NCBI GenBank assembly: GCA_002918705.1
Contig: PQKR01000001.1
Coordinates: 558,001 to 622,000 of the forward strand
Reading direction: 5' to 3'
Source of the DNA: Escherichia sp. ESNIH1
GTDB taxonomy: Bacteria; Pseudomonadota; Gammaproteobacteria; Enterobacterales; Enterobacteriaceae
DNA length: 64,000 nt
The stretch's first letter is position 1; each line of letters begins with the position of its first letter. Of this stretch, positions 41,476 through 51,983 are shown piece by piece. Position numbers and translations under genes: made by a program. Below the pieces are notes generated by a model. That model was given only the letters and a program-made list of their open reading frames with translations, ran no database searches and was not told the origin of the DNA.

Positions 41476-42716
41476 TCAGCAGCGGCTCCGGTCAAGGTTC
41501 TGTCGGCGTGTGGGCTGGCTTTGCGCCCGGCAAATTCGTCTTTCGCCTCCTGCAGCAGCGCAGGCTCGGTCAGCAAACGCAGGCCCGCGTTCGCCAGCAC
41601 CAGCGCGCCGGTCACCAGCGCTTCATAGCCCTGCTCAGAGTTAGCGGCTTCGCGGAAGGCGGCGGTGTGACCAATCAGATCGTCAGGACCAATCTTGATC
41701 GACGGATGCGCGGTCGGTACGGCGTGGCTGATATCGCCCACGTCGGTGGAGCCTTTGCCCTCTTTCTGACGCAGATCGACCTGTTCACCCACGGCGGTAA
41801 ACTCTTCGAGGAAGAGGTTGTTCAGCGTATGGTTAATATTGAAGTCGCGCGGGCCAACCTGGTGCTCGATTCTTACCGTGGTGCCGGTGGCGATGGCGAC
41901 GCCCTCCGCAATGGCGCGCAGGCGCGGCTCCAGGGCCTCCACCGCCTCGCGTGTTTCCGCCCGAATGTAGTAGTGCGCGGAGGCGTACTCCGGGATCACG
42001 TTCGGGGCCTGGCCGCCGTTGGTGATAATGCCGTGCACGCGTACGCCGTCCGGCAGTTGCTGACGCAGCACGCTGATGCCGTTATAGAGCAGCACCAGCG
42101 CATCCAGGGCGTTAACACCTTTGTGCGGCGAGCTGCCCGCATGGGAGGGCTTGCCGTAGAAGTGGAAATAGAGGTGGTTGTTGGCTAAGAACGGCCCGGT
42201 TAGCTGGGTTTTGCCGCCGGGATGCACCATCATCGCCGCGTCAACGTCCTTCAGAAAGCCGTGCTCAACGAAGCGGGCCTTGACGTTGCCGTTTGGCCCA
42301 CCCTTGCCGCGCAGGCCACCCTCTTCGGCAGGGGTGCCCAGCACCACCACCTTGCCGCCGGTCTGGTCGAGGGCCTCGCTCAGGGCGATCGCCGCGGCGA
42401 TGCTGGTCACGCCAATGATGTTATGTCCGCAGGCGTGGCCGATATCGATCAGGGCATCATACTCGGCCAGGTAGGCGATGGTCGGGCCCGGTTTACCGCT
42501 CTCTTTCACCGCATAGAAAGCCGTTTCGTGTCCGGCCACGTTCGAGGTGACCTCGAAGCCATTTTTCGCCAGCAGCGCCGTCAGCAGGCCGTTGGCGTAG
42601 TACTCGTTGTTCCCGGTCTCCGGATGGGCATGAATATCTTTCGAGATCGCAATATATTCGTCGCGGTGTTGGTGAATACTCTGTTCCAGCCGGGTTTTTA
42701 ATTCGCTAATGCTCAT
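41472..42716 (-). CDS. M20-family metallo-amidohydrolase/peptidase
   Basis: 414 residues from the ATG at 42716 (GGTGGAAG upstream). M20D (AbgB/IAA-amino acid hydrolase-like) layout: DIHAHPETGNNEYYA, the metal-ligand motif HACGHN (residues 94-99), GTPAEEGG with the catalytic Glu pair 131-132, a dimerisation domain with HFYGKPSHAGSSPHKGVNALDA, and a late SHAVPTAHPSIKIG. No signal peptide, so cytoplasmic. Enzymes of this group remove N-acyl or amino acid groups from conjugates. It is translationally coupled to the Dpp-like binding protein gene. Confidence 0.88.
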   Translation of the reverse strand: MSISELKTRLEQSIHQHRDEYIAISKDIHAHPETGNNEYYANGLLTALLAKNGFEVTSNVAGHETAFYAVKESGKPGPTIAYLAEYDALIDIGHACGHNIIGVTSIAAAIALSEALDQTGGKVVVLGTPAEEGGLRGKGGPNGNVKARFVEHGFLKDVDAAMMVHPGGKTQLTGPFLANNHLYFHFYGKPSHAGSSPHKGVNALDALVLLYNGISVLRQQLPDGVRVHGIITNGGQAPNVIPEYASAHYYIRAETREAVEALEPRLRAIAEGVAIATGTTVRIEHQVGPRDFNINHTLNNLFLEEFTAVGEQVDLRQKEGKGSTDVGDISHAVPTAHPSIKIGPDDLIGHTAAFREAANSEQGYEALVTGALVLANAGLRLLTEPALLQEAKDEFAGRKASPHADRTLTGAAAE

Positions 42717-42749
42717 TACTTCCACCTTGTGTTGATGACAGTCGATTCA

Positions 42750-42765
42750 TTCCCGACACCGGGAA
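42750..42765 (-). other. Intercistronic hairpin between the Tau-like and Dpp-like modules
   Basis: TTCCCG and CGGGAA around a 4-base loop, in the largest gap (60 bases) inside the operon. Without a T run it is not a terminator; it may be an mRNA processing or stability element that sets different levels of the two modules. Confidence 0.4.
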
Positions 42766-42776
42766 CCACGGATCCA

Positions 42777-43553
42777 CTAAAAATGGCGCTTTGCCTCCTG
42801 GCGAACGCGATGCAGAACGTGCTGCTTGATTTCGCCATACAGCGGGTGCGCCGCCAGGTTTTCGATATCACGCTTACGGCCAAACGGCAGGGTCACCTCT
42901 TCGACGATTTTTCCCGGTTTTGCTGACATGATCAGAATACGATCGGCGAGGAACAGCGCCTCCTCCACGTCGTGAGTGACGAAGAGCAGCGTGGTCTCGG
43001 TTGCCAGCCAGGCGTTGCGCAGCAGCTCCTGCATCATCAGGCGCGTCTGGGCATCAAGCGCACCAAACGGCTCGTCGAGCAGCAGCACCTCTGGGCCAGG
43101 CAACCAGGCGCGGGCCAGCGCCACGCGCTGCTTCATGCCGCCGGAAAGCTGCCAGGGAGCGTGATTCTCGAAGCCTCTCAGCCCGACGCGCGCCAGCCAC
43201 TCCCGCGCCTGGGCGTTAACCTCGTTGCGGTTATGCTTGCCAAGGCGCGGGCCAAAGGTGACGTTATCCAGCACCGACAGCCACGGAAACAGGTTCGGCT
43301 GCTGGAAGATCATTCCCCGCGACGGGCCGGGCTGGCGCACCGGCTCTCCGCCGCACAGCACGCGCCCGCTGTCGGGCTGGTTAAAGCCCGCCACCAGGTT
43401 GAGGATGGTGGATTTGCCGCAGCCCGACGGCCCCAGCAGTACCACAAACTCACCCTTATCCAGGGCAAGCGAAATATCTTCCAGCACGGTAAAAGGGTGC
43501 GGTTTTGCCGCAAACTGGAGAGAGACGTTCTCCAGCGCAATCTGTACAGCCAT
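42777..43553 (-). CDS. Sulfonate-type ABC transporter ATPase (TauB/SsuB-like)
   Basis: 258 residues from the ATG at 43553: Walker A GPSGCGKSTILNLVAGF, Q-loop GMIFQQPNLFPWLSVLDNVTFG, signature QLSGGMKQRVALARAWL, Walker B VLLLDEPFGALDAQTR and H-loop VTHDVEEALFLADR, all typical of the nitrate/taurine/sulfonate class. Its start codon overlaps the permease stop (TAATG). A longer in-frame reading back to 44264 only shadows the permease. Confidence 0.92.
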   Translation of the reverse strand: MAVQIALENVSLQFAAKPHPFTVLEDISLALDKGEFVVLLGPSGCGKSTILNLVAGFNQPDSGRVLCGGEPVRQPGPSRGMIFQQPNLFPWLSVLDNVTFGPRLGKHNRNEVNAQAREWLARVGLRGFENHAPWQLSGGMKQRVALARAWLPGPEVLLLDEPFGALDAQTRLMMQELLRNAWLATETTLLFVTHDVEEALFLADRILIMSAKPGKIVEEVTLPFGRKRDIENLAAHPLYGEIKQHVLHRVRQEAKRHF

Positions 43554-44323
43554 TATTCTTTCCCCGCCCAGGGCACAAACAGGCGTTGCAGGCCTAAAAG
43601 AAGGAGATCCAGTAGATAACCAATCCCACCGAGCAGCAGAATGCCCAGCATCACGATATCGGTACGCAGGTAGGAGCTGGCGTTGATCACCATCCAACCG
43701 AGGCCCGAGCTGGCAGCCACCATCTCCGCCGCGATAAGCGAGGTCCAGCCAATGCCTATCGACAGCCTGACGGTAGTGAACAGATCGGGCAGCGCGTCCG
43801 GCAGCACCACGCGCAGAAAGATCTGCCCTTTCGTCGCGCCCAGCGTCTGGGCGACGCGGATGCGTGACCGGCCGATACGCTCCACCGCCGCGCTGGCTCC
43901 CACCACCACGCTCAGGAAGGTAGCGATGAAGATCAGGAAGAACTTCGACGCTTCGCCGATGCCCAGCCATACTACCGCCAGCGGGATCAGAGCAATCTTC
44001 GGCAGCGGACGCAGGAACTGAACGAAGGGGTTCAGCACCGCCGACAGGCCGTTGGAGAGGCCCATCAGCAGCCCGAGCGGGATACCCACCACAATCGCCA
44101 CCGCGAAGGCGCTCAGCGCCCTGGCCAGGCTCACCATCACATGCTCCCAGAGCGGCACCTGGCGGTAGCCGTCTGCCAGCAGCTCTTCCGTGGTTAAACC
44201 GATATCGGTTAACGACGGCAGCAGAAGCGGATCCACCCACTGCCGGGTGGCCGCCACCTGCCAAATCACAAAAAAGATCGCCACCGATGCAACGCTGATG
44301 GCGATATGCTGACTCAATCTCAT
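43553..44323 (-). CDS. Sulfonate-type ABC transporter permease (TauC/SsuC-like)
   Basis: 256 residues with six hydrophobic segments. FLRPLPKIALIPLAVVWLGIGEASK and the EAA loop RVAQTLGATKGQIFLRVVLPDALP are characteristic of the TauC/SsuC permeases, as is GWTSLIAAEMVAASSGLGWMV. It overlaps the binding-protein gene by 4 bases. Confidence 0.92.
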   Translation of the reverse strand: MRLSQHIAISVASVAIFFVIWQVAATRQWVDPLLLPSLTDIGLTTEELLADGYRQVPLWEHVMVSLARALSAFAVAIVVGIPLGLLMGLSNGLSAVLNPFVQFLRPLPKIALIPLAVVWLGIGEASKFFLIFIATFLSVVVGASAAVERIGRSRIRVAQTLGATKGQIFLRVVLPDALPDLFTTVRLSIGIGWTSLIAAEMVAASSGLGWMVINASSYLRTDIVMLGILLLGGIGYLLDLLLLGLQRLFVPWAGKE

Positions 44324-45327
44324 TGCGTAGCTACCGCCGCTTTACGAATGTATTCGGAGTTGATGGCCTGATCCCAGTTAGCGGGAATATCACGCTTGCG
44401 GATCTCACCGATGCCGGCGAGGAAGCTGGAGGTTTTGCTCAGCGCCTTGCCGATCCCGCTGTCGGTGGTCTGGGTGCCGTTGCCCAGCCAGGCGGCGGTG
44501 CCCTGCTCGGCCAGGGTCGGGTACTCCAGGCCGCCGAGGGTGTTAGCCGCGGTCGTTACCGGGGCGCCCACCTCTTTTGCCACAATGGCTGCCGCGCGTT
44601 CAGGATCTTTCTTGAACTCGTCGACCTTCTCCTGATGCACGCGCAGGAAGGCGCTGACGGTTTCCGGATACTGCTCGGCGAAGGCTTTACGCACCACGTA
44701 GTTGTTGTAGATCAGGTAGCCATCTTTCTGCAGATCCTTGGTGGCAAAGACCTGGTGGCCGCCGGAGGACTCCAGCTCCTGGGCAAACGGGGCCCAGACA
44801 TAGCCTGCATCAATATCGCCCCGCTTCCACGCGGCGACCATCTCAGCCGGGCGCAGCGGCAGCAGGGTAATTTTGCTGCGGTCGAGTTTATTGACGCTAA
44901 TCGCCGCCTCCAGCGCGTACTGCGCGGTAGAGTTTGGCGGATAGGCCACGCGTTTCCCTTCGATATCCTTAATGTTAGTAATGCCCTCTTTACCAATTAG
45001 GCGCTCGTAGCTGGCAATCACGCCGGAGACGCCAATAATCTCTACCGGTAATTTACGCACTACGCCTGCGGTGGCCGGACTGGATCCAAAATTAGCAATA
45101 TCGATGGCGTTGCTGGCGAAATAGCTCAGCGCATCCGCACCGGAGGCAAATTGCACCCACTTCACTTTGCTGTTTAACGCTTTATCCAGCGAGCCGTCGG
45201 CTTTCGCCAGCATTAATACCTGTGAACCGCCGCTGTAGGCGACACGCACTTCTTCCGGTGAGGCAGCCCAGGTCATATTTGTCCACAAGCTACCCGCTGC
45301 CAGTAATAAGCAGAGACTTTTTTTCAT
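44320..45327 (-). CDS. Periplasmic sulfonate-type binding protein (TauA-like)
   Basis: 335 residues from the ATG at 45327 (AGGAAAA upstream). The signal peptide MKKSLCLLLAAGSLWTNMTWA is followed by the VRVAYSGGSQVLMLAKADG region, then IDIANFGSSPATAGVVRKLPVEIIG and KRGDIDAGYVWAPFAQEL. The last two correspond closely to E. coli TauA (NLGSSP, RGDIDGAYVWAP). The likely ligand is a small sulfonate such as taurine or cysteate; given the neighbours, I favour cysteate. Confidence 0.87.
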   Translation of the reverse strand: MKKSLCLLLAAGSLWTNMTWAASPEEVRVAYSGGSQVLMLAKADGSLDKALNSKVKWVQFASGADALSYFASNAIDIANFGSSPATAGVVRKLPVEIIGVSGVIASYERLIGKEGITNIKDIEGKRVAYPPNSTAQYALEAAISVNKLDRSKITLLPLRPAEMVAAWKRGDIDAGYVWAPFAQELESSGGHQVFATKDLQKDGYLIYNNYVVRKAFAEQYPETVSAFLRVHQEKVDEFKKDPERAAAIVAKEVGAPVTTAANTLGGLEYPTLAEQGTAAWLGNGTQTTDSGIGKALSKTSSFLAGIGEIRKRDIPANWDQAINSEYIRKAAVATQ

Positions 45328-45356
45328 TTTATTTTTCCTGTTAAAGAGTGAAGAGA

Positions 45357-46058
45357 TTAACGATATTCCTGCCAGAGGGCCGAACATCGCTCCGCCAGCG
45401 CCTGGGCAGGATCGATGGCGTGGACAAGAAAGGGGGAGTCGATGGCGTCCAGCGCCACCGGGACTTCGGTGCAGGCAAGGATCAGCGTTTCCGCGCCCCG
45501 CTCAACCAGTGCCTGGGCCTGCAAAGAGAGCAGCTCGCCCCCCTCGCGCAGCGCGCCGCGCTTGACCGCGTAGCAGCCGGGAACAAACCAGCTCTCCAGC
45601 TCCTGCTCGGTGGGCAGTACCGGCGTAACGTTAAGGCGCTCCAGACCCTGCTGAAACCAGCCCGCCGCCAGCGTGCCGTGGGTCGCGATAACCCCGACGC
45701 GCGTTGGCGCACGTTCGGCAATACGTGCAAGCGTCGCCTCAACGATGTGCAGGATCGGCGCATCGCTGGCGCGGCTCAGGGCGTCATACCAGTGGTGAGC
45801 CGTGTTGCAGGGGATGGCAATATGGCTCGCTCCGGCAGCGTTGAGCTTTTCGATACCGTTCAGCAGCTGCGGCAGCGGCGACGGGCCAAGCCCGGCCAAC
45901 GCCTTCTGCCGATCGGCAATCTGCGGGACGTTCCAGGCGACAACCGGGATCTGCTGCTGATCGCGGGCCGCAGGCGTCGCGGTCAGCAGCTTCGCCATAA
46001 AATCGACTGTCGCCAGCGGCCCCATGCCGCCGAGAACGCCTAACAAAAACGGTTTCAT
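45357..46058 (-). CDS. Aspartate/glutamate racemase-family protein
   Basis: 233 residues of the Asp/Glu/hydantoin racemase family: [19 protein letters not shown] at the N-terminus and two catalytic cysteines, Cys84 in [11 protein letters not shown] and Cys196 in ILACTEVP. It is a cofactor-independent racemase in the cytoplasm. Its ATG overlaps the stop of the PLP enzyme gene (ATGA), and 29 bases separate it from the TauA-like gene. Cysteate is the sulfonate analogue of aspartate, so this enzyme could interconvert D- and L-cysteate; that is inference. Confidence 0.87.
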   Translation of the reverse strand: MKPFLLGVLGGMGPLATVDFMAKLLTATPAARDQQQIPVVAWNVPQIADRQKALAGLGPSPLPQLLNGIEKLNAAGASHIAIPCNTAHHWYDALSRASDAPILHIVEATLARIAERAPTRVGVIATHGTLAAGWFQQGLERLNVTPVLPTEQELESWFVPGCYAVKRGALREGGELLSLQAQALVERGAETLILACTEVPVALDAIDSPFLVHAIDPAQALAERCSALWQEYR

Positions 46059-47056
46059 CCTTCCAGCACCTGGCGATAGCCAAACAGCCCGGCGGCGCCG
46101 CCGGTGTGGATAAACACCACGTTCTCATCCTTGCGGAAGTGACCTTTGCGGATCAGATCCACCAGCCCGGCAAAGCCTTTACCGGAGTAAACCGGATCCA
46201 GCAGGATACCTTCGTGGCGCGCCAGCAGACGCAGCGCCTCCAGCATGCCTTCGGTCGGCAGGCCATAGCCTTCGCCGACGTAGTCGCTGTTAGCGACCAC
46301 GGCCTCACGCGGCAGCTCGCCCGGCACGCCCAGCAGCTCAAGGGTGCGGGAGGCCAGATCCCAGACGTTCTCCTCCTGCTTCACCTTTGGCGCACGTACG
46401 CTGATGCCCAGCACCGGAACGTGGCTGTGGGTAGCGTGGAAGCCCGCGACCAGTCCGGCCTGGGTGCCGGTGCTGCCGGTGGCGTGGACCACGTGATCGA
46501 TACGTAGACGCAGCTGAGAAGATTGGTAGAGAAGCTCTTCGGCGCAGGCAACGTAGCCCAGCGCGCCGATGGGGTTAGAGCCGCCGCCGGGGATAACGTA
46601 AGGGCGATGGCCCTTCTCGCGCAGCTCGCTGGCGTAGATATCCATCGCCTGCTGCATGTCGGTACCGCCCGGCAGATGAGCAACGATCTCGCCGCCGAGC
46701 AGCTCATCCAGCAGCACGTTGCCGGAGCGCTGATAATCTTCGCCAAAGTCGGTGACGCGCTTCTCCAACAGCACTTTGGCCGGCAGGCCGAGCTTCGCCG
46801 CCCCGGCGATGGTCTGCCGCACATGGTTAGACTGGGTAGCGCCCTGGGTAATGATGACGTCAGCCCCCTGCTGCTGCGCATCGGCCAGCAGGAATTCAAG
46901 CTTTCGGGTCTTATTTCCGCCGGTCGCAAGGCCGGTTGCATCGTCGCGCTTAATCCATATTTTCGGCCCGCCCAGCAAGGCTGAGAGATTTTCTAAAGGT
47001 TCAAGCGGCGTCGGGAAATGGCCCAGAGAAAGGCGGGGAAAACGTGCCAGATGCAT
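46055..47056 (-). CDS. PLP-dependent D-cysteine desulfhydrase/L-cysteate sulfo-lyase family enzyme
   Basis: 333 residues of the ACC deaminase/D-cysteine desulfhydrase family (tryptophan-synthase-beta fold). The PLP lysine is Lys49 in [25 protein letters not shown] and [15 protein letters not shown] bind substrate and phosphate. E. coli DcyD is the nearest familiar enzyme. MHLARFPR, the GNKTRKLEF context and [11 protein letters not shown] look at least as close to CuyA, which splits L-cysteate to pyruvate, ammonia and sulfite. The TauABC-like neighbours favour a sulfonate substrate. First gene of the operon; AAGGAG precedes the ATG. Confidence 0.85.
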   Translation of the reverse strand: MHLARFPRLSLGHFPTPLEPLENLSALLGGPKIWIKRDDATGLATGGNKTRKLEFLLADAQQQGADVIITQGATQSNHVRQTIAGAAKLGLPAKVLLEKRVTDFGEDYQRSGNVLLDELLGGEIVAHLPGGTDMQQAMDIYASELREKGHRPYVIPGGGSNPIGALGYVACAEELLYQSSQLRLRIDHVVHATGSTGTQAGLVAGFHATHSHVPVLGISVRAPKVKQEENVWDLASRTLELLGVPGELPREAVVANSDYVGEGYGLPTEGMLEALRLLARHEGILLDPVYSGKGFAGLVDLIRKGHFRKDENVVFIHTGGAAGLFGYRQVLEG

Positions 47057-47105
47057 AATAGCTCCTTGCGAATTAACGCATCAGATATTTAACAATTATG
47101 CAGCT

Positions 47106-47133
47106 ACTATACACAGGCGGGCTTTTGGGCTAA
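47106..47133 (-). promoter_or_regulatory. Candidate promoter of the 11-gene operon
   Basis: Read leftwards, TTAGCC (47128-47133) and TATAGT (47106-47111) are 16 bases apart, 50 bases before the first start codon. The -35 is weak, so an activator is likely; AT-rich DNA upstream would suit a LysR-type protein such as CysB or Cbl, but no site was identified. Confidence 0.4.
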
Positions 47134-47182
47134 GGACAAATAAAAAATATCGATTGCCGGAAATTAGCTAACGGCAGAAATA

Positions 47183-47213
47183 AAAAATCCCCTTTACGAA
47201 TAAAGGGGATTTA
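47183..47213 (-). terminator. rnr terminator
   Basis: A perfect 12-base stem AAATCCCCTTTA/TAAAGGGGATTT with a CGAA loop, followed leftwards by a T run, 5 bases after the rnr stop. It separates rnr from the inserted operon. Confidence 0.9.
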
Positions 47214-47218
47214 TAAGA

Positions 47219-49672
47219 TTACTCAGCGGTTCTCTTTTTTGCCGCGCGCTTTGCTTTGGTCGCAGCGGCAATTTTTTGTGTCTTCGCCGATGGCGCTTTC
47301 TCTTTCTTCACCTTCGGCTGTGCGCTGTCTGCGCCTTTTCTTTTACCTTTGCCCTTCTCCCGGCGAAATTCGCTGTCCGGCTCAAAGTTACCTTTTTTAC
47401 CGACCTGGCGACGGCGGCCGCTGGGTTTACCCGGCGCGCCTTTTTTAGCCCGCTCGCGTTCGGTCTTGCCGACGTTGCGCGGGGCACGCTCGCTGGAGAT
47501 GAGCGTAAAGTCGATCTTGCGATCGTCCATGTTCACCGCTTCGACGCGCACTTCAACGCGATCGCCCAGCCGATAGGTCTGGCCGCTGGATTCGCCAATC
47601 AGACGCTGACCGACCTGGTCGAAACGGTAGTAGTCGTTATCCAGCGAGGAGACGTGAACCAGGCCGTCGATAAACAGCTCGTTCAGGCGCACAAAGAAGC
47701 CAAAGCCGGTGACGCTGGCGATGACGCCCTGGAAGTTGCTACCCACGTGATCCTGCATGAAGTCGCACTTCAGCCAGTCGGCAACGTCGCGTGTCGCTTC
47801 GTCGGCGCGGCGTTCGGCCATCGAACAGTGCTGGCCCAGCTGCAGGACCGCCTCCATCGGATAGTGCCAGCCGCCCGACGGCGTGCTGTTACCCTTAAGC
47901 CCCTGCTCTTTCGCAACGAGATATTTGATGGCACGGTGCAGAGAGAGATCCGGGTAGCGACGGATCGGCGAGGTAAAGTGGGCGTACGACTGCAGCGCGA
48001 GGCCGAAGTGGCCCCGGTTCTCCGGATCGTAGATCGCCTGCTTCATGGAGCGCAGCAGCATGGTCTGCAGCATCTCATGGTCAGGACGATCGGCGATGGA
48101 CTCCAGCAGCGCGGCGTAGTCCCGCGGCTCCGGCTTGTTGCCGCCGGGCAGCTCCAGACCCAGCTCGGCCAGTACCGAGCGGAACGAGGTAATAGCCTCG
48201 GTGGTCGGACGGTCGTGAATACGGAACAGCGCGGGCTCTTCTGCCTTCTCGACAAAGCGGGCGGCGGAGATGTTAGCGAGGATCATGCACTCTTCAATCA
48301 GCTTGTGAGCGTCGTTACGCTCGGTCAGCTCGATGCGCTCAATGCGGCGCTCGGCGTTGAAGATAAACTTCGCCTCTTCGCTCTCAAAGGAGATACCGCC
48401 GCGCTCTTCCCGCGCCTGGTTTAGCGTTTTGTAGAGGGTATGGAGCTCTTCGATATGTTTTACCAGCGGCGCATACTGTTCACGCAGCTCTTGATCGCCT
48501 TCCAGCATATGCCACACCTTGGTATAGGTCAGGCGTGCGTGGGAGCTCATCACCGCTTCATAGAATTTGTAGCCGGTTAAGCGCCCTTTCGCCGAGATAG
48601 TCATCTCGCAGACCATACAGAGGCGGTCAACCTGCGGGTTGAGGGAGCAGAGGCCGTTGGAGAGCACTTCCGGCAGCATCGGTACCACCTGCGACGGGAA
48701 GTAGACCGAGGTGCCACGGCTGCGCGCTTCGTCATCCAGGGCGGTGCCCGGACGAACGTAGTAGCTTACGTCGGCAATGGCTACCCACAGACGCCAGCCG
48801 CCGCCGCGTTTTTTCTCGCAGTAGACCGCATCGTCAAAGTCACGGGCGTCTTCGCCATCGATAGTGACCAGCGGCAGGTTACGCAGATCGACACGCCCGG
48901 CTTTCGCCTCCTCCGGCACCTGCTCTTTCAGGCTGCTCACCTCATGCTCAACGGCAGGTGGCCAGACGTAGGGGATCTCATGGGTACGCAGGGCCATATC
49001 GACCGCCATGCTCGTGCCCATATTATCGCCAAGTACCTCAACGATTTTACCGATGGCTTTGGTGCGTCGGGTCGGGCGCTGGGTGAGTTCAACCACCACC
49101 ACGAAGCCCATCCGCGCGCCCATAATCTCTTCCGGCGGAATAAGAATATCGAAGCTCATGCGGCTGTCGTCCGGCACCACAAAGCCCACGCCTGCGTCGG
49201 TAAAGTAGCGCCCGACAATCTGGCCGGTTTTTGGCACCAGCACGCGCACGATGCGCGCTTCGCGACGCCCTTTACGATCGGAGCCGAGCGGCTGGGCCAG
49301 CACCTGATCGCCGTGAATGCAGGTTTTCATCTGCTCGCTGGAGAGATAGAGGTCGTCTTTGCGGCCTTCAACGCGCAGGAAGCCGTAGCCGTCGCGGTGG
49401 CCAATGACGACGCCTTTAAGCAGGTCGAGACGCTCCGGCAGGGCATAGCACTGGCGGCGGGTAAAGACCAGCTGCCCGTCGCGCTCCATCGCGCGCAGGC
49501 GGCGTCGCAGCCCTTCCAGCTGCTCTTCACCCTCAATATTGAGTTCCTGCGCCAGTTCTTCGCGATTAGCCGGTTTTTCGCGTTTTGATAAGTGATCGAG
49601 AATGAACTCGCGGCTGGGAATTGGGTTCGCGTACTTCTCAGCTTCGCGCTCCTGGAAAGGATCGTGTGACAT
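47219..49672 (-). CDS. rnr: Ribonuclease R
   Basis: 817 residues (813 in E. coli). Order: N-terminal helix-turn-helix-like region, two cold-shock domains (about 80-240), the RNB catalytic domain with acidic residues in [16 protein letters not shown], an S1 domain (about 640-725, [30 protein letters not shown]) and a Lys-rich C-terminal tail. It is a 3'-5' exoribonuclease that digests structured RNA and helps tmRNA-linked mRNA decay. It lies 38 bases after nsrR, as in E. coli. Confidence 0.97.
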   Translation of the reverse strand: MSHDPFQEREAEKYANPIPSREFILDHLSKREKPANREELAQELNIEGEEQLEGLRRRLRAMERDGQLVFTRRQCYALPERLDLLKGVVIGHRDGYGFLRVEGRKDDLYLSSEQMKTCIHGDQVLAQPLGSDRKGRREARIVRVLVPKTGQIVGRYFTDAGVGFVVPDDSRMSFDILIPPEEIMGARMGFVVVVELTQRPTRRTKAIGKIVEVLGDNMGTSMAVDMALRTHEIPYVWPPAVEHEVSSLKEQVPEEAKAGRVDLRNLPLVTIDGEDARDFDDAVYCEKKRGGGWRLWVAIADVSYYVRPGTALDDEARSRGTSVYFPSQVVPMLPEVLSNGLCSLNPQVDRLCMVCEMTISAKGRLTGYKFYEAVMSSHARLTYTKVWHMLEGDQELREQYAPLVKHIEELHTLYKTLNQAREERGGISFESEEAKFIFNAERRIERIELTERNDAHKLIEECMILANISAARFVEKAEEPALFRIHDRPTTEAITSFRSVLAELGLELPGGNKPEPRDYAALLESIADRPDHEMLQTMLLRSMKQAIYDPENRGHFGLALQSYAHFTSPIRRYPDLSLHRAIKYLVAKEQGLKGNSTPSGGWHYPMEAVLQLGQHCSMAERRADEATRDVADWLKCDFMQDHVGSNFQGVIASVTGFGFFVRLNELFIDGLVHVSSLDNDYYRFDQVGQRLIGESSGQTYRLGDRVEVRVEAVNMDDRKIDFTLISSERAPRNVGKTERERAKKGAPGKPSGRRRQVGKKGNFEPDSEFRREKGKGKRKGADSAQPKVKKEKAPSAKTQKIAAATKAKRAAKKRTAE

Positions 49673-49710
49673 AGCGGTTCCTCCGTTGTCAGCTCTGGCA
49701 GAGCGTTCTC

Positions 49711-50136
49711 TTACTCCACCAGTAATAATTTATACAGCGGTTGATTCTCTTCAACCAAATCGGCCAGCGTGTAGTGATCAAGTTCCATCAGAAAACTGTT
49801 CACGGCCTTGGAGAGTGCCTGCTTCAGGCGGCAGGCGGGAGTAATGTGGCAAAATGCGCTGCTGCAGTTCACTAGCGCAAGCGGTTCCAGCTCGCGCACG
49901 ACGTCACCAATGCGGATGGTATTAGCAGGCCTGCCCAGGCGAATACCGCCGTTTTTCCCTCGGACAGCCGCGACGTAGCCCGCCCGGCTGAGCTGGTTGA
50001 TTATTTTGACCATGTGGTTGCGGGAGACCCCGTACACTGCCGTTACTTCAGAGATATTGGTCATTCGCCCTTCCGGTAGCGACGCCATATAGATCAGGGC
50101 ACGCAATCCGTAATCGGTGAAACTCGTTAACTGCAC
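49711..50136 (-). CDS. nsrR: NsrR, nitric-oxide-sensing Rrf2-family repressor
   Basis: 141 residues from a GTG at 50136 with GAGG six bases upstream, the E. coli length and start type; upstream in-frame codons to 50256 are not supported. The winged helix (about 1-65, [28 protein letters not shown]) is followed by the [2Fe-2S] cysteines 91, 96 and 102 in [15 protein letters not shown] damage to the cluster lifts repression. A perfect target site lies at ytfE in this same window. Confidence 0.96.
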   Translation of the reverse strand: MQLTSFTDYGLRALIYMASLPEGRMTNISEVTAVYGVSRNHMVKIINQLSRAGYVAAVRGKNGGIRLGRPANTIRIGDVVRELEPLALVNCSSAFCHITPACRLKQALSKAVNSFLMELDHYTLADLVEENQPLYKLLLVE

Positions 50137-50260
50137 ATCAACCTCAGGATAAAGGGAAAAACGCGGGATACCAGTTGGTATTAACACTATTGATGATAAA
50201 CCAGCCAGAGAGTAAGCAGCTAATTTATTTGAATAGAAGAAGTGAAAAGAGGGCAAGTAG

Positions 50261-50286
50261 GCCCGGCAAGCAGCGTGCCGCCGGGC
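50261..50286. repeat. REP unit between nsrR and purA
   Basis: Arms GCCCGGC (50261-50267) and GCCGGGC (50280-50286) after the purA stop, preceded by GTAG. It may serve as the 3' end of purA transcripts. Confidence 0.65.
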
Positions 50287-50309
50287 AGTATTACGGTACT
50301 ACACTGATA

Positions 50310-51611
<1,302 letters not shown>

Positions 51612-51710
51612 TCAAAATCACCGTTTGCTTAAAAAAGGATTCTACCATCGCTTTTTCTGATAATCAGCACTTTTTGTCGGCAAATTTCGGCCAATCTGCG
51701 TGCTATTTCT

Positions 51711-51908
51711 CTAGCCAATCGTTTTCCTCAACATATAGTAGATCACGACCCCGGCAACCACTAATCCCCCGCCAAAACGGCGCAAAATGGTATCCGGTAG
51801 CAGCGCAAGGGAGGCGATCATACGGCGCCACAGGCGCGGATAGAGCATGGGACCCAGCCCTTCCAGCACCAAAACTAATGCCAGCGCCAGCCAAATGGTG
51901 GAGTTCAT
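51711..51908 (-). CDS. yjeT: YjeT, small DUF2065 membrane protein
   Basis: 65 residues (65 in E. coli) with two membrane segments: STIWLALALVLVLEGLGPMLYP and FGGGLVVAGVVIYYML. It lies between hflC and purA, as in E. coli, and follows the hflC terminator. The function is unknown. Confidence 0.9.
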   Translation of the reverse strand: MNSTIWLALALVLVLEGLGPMLYPRLWRRMIASLALLPDTILRRFGGGLVVAGVVIYYMLRKTIG

Positions 51909-51926
51909 TATGCTTCCTTCAAAAGA

Positions 51927-51958
51927 AAACCACCGTCTCCTGAGGATGACGGTGGTTT
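51927..51958 (-). terminator. hflC terminator
   Basis: A perfect 11-base stem AAACCACCGTC/GACGGTGGTTT with a 10-base loop, followed leftwards by TTCTTTTGAAGG. It ends the hfq-hflX-hflK-hflC transcripts. Confidence 0.8.
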
Positions 51959-51983
51959 GAGTAAAGTATTAATTGCTGCGAAC

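Noticed and set aside
42777..44264. A 495-codon leftward frame covering the Tau-like ATPase and part of the permease
   Set aside because: The first 237 codons are low-complexity shadow of the permease gene in another frame. The real ATPase starts at 43553 with family sequence.
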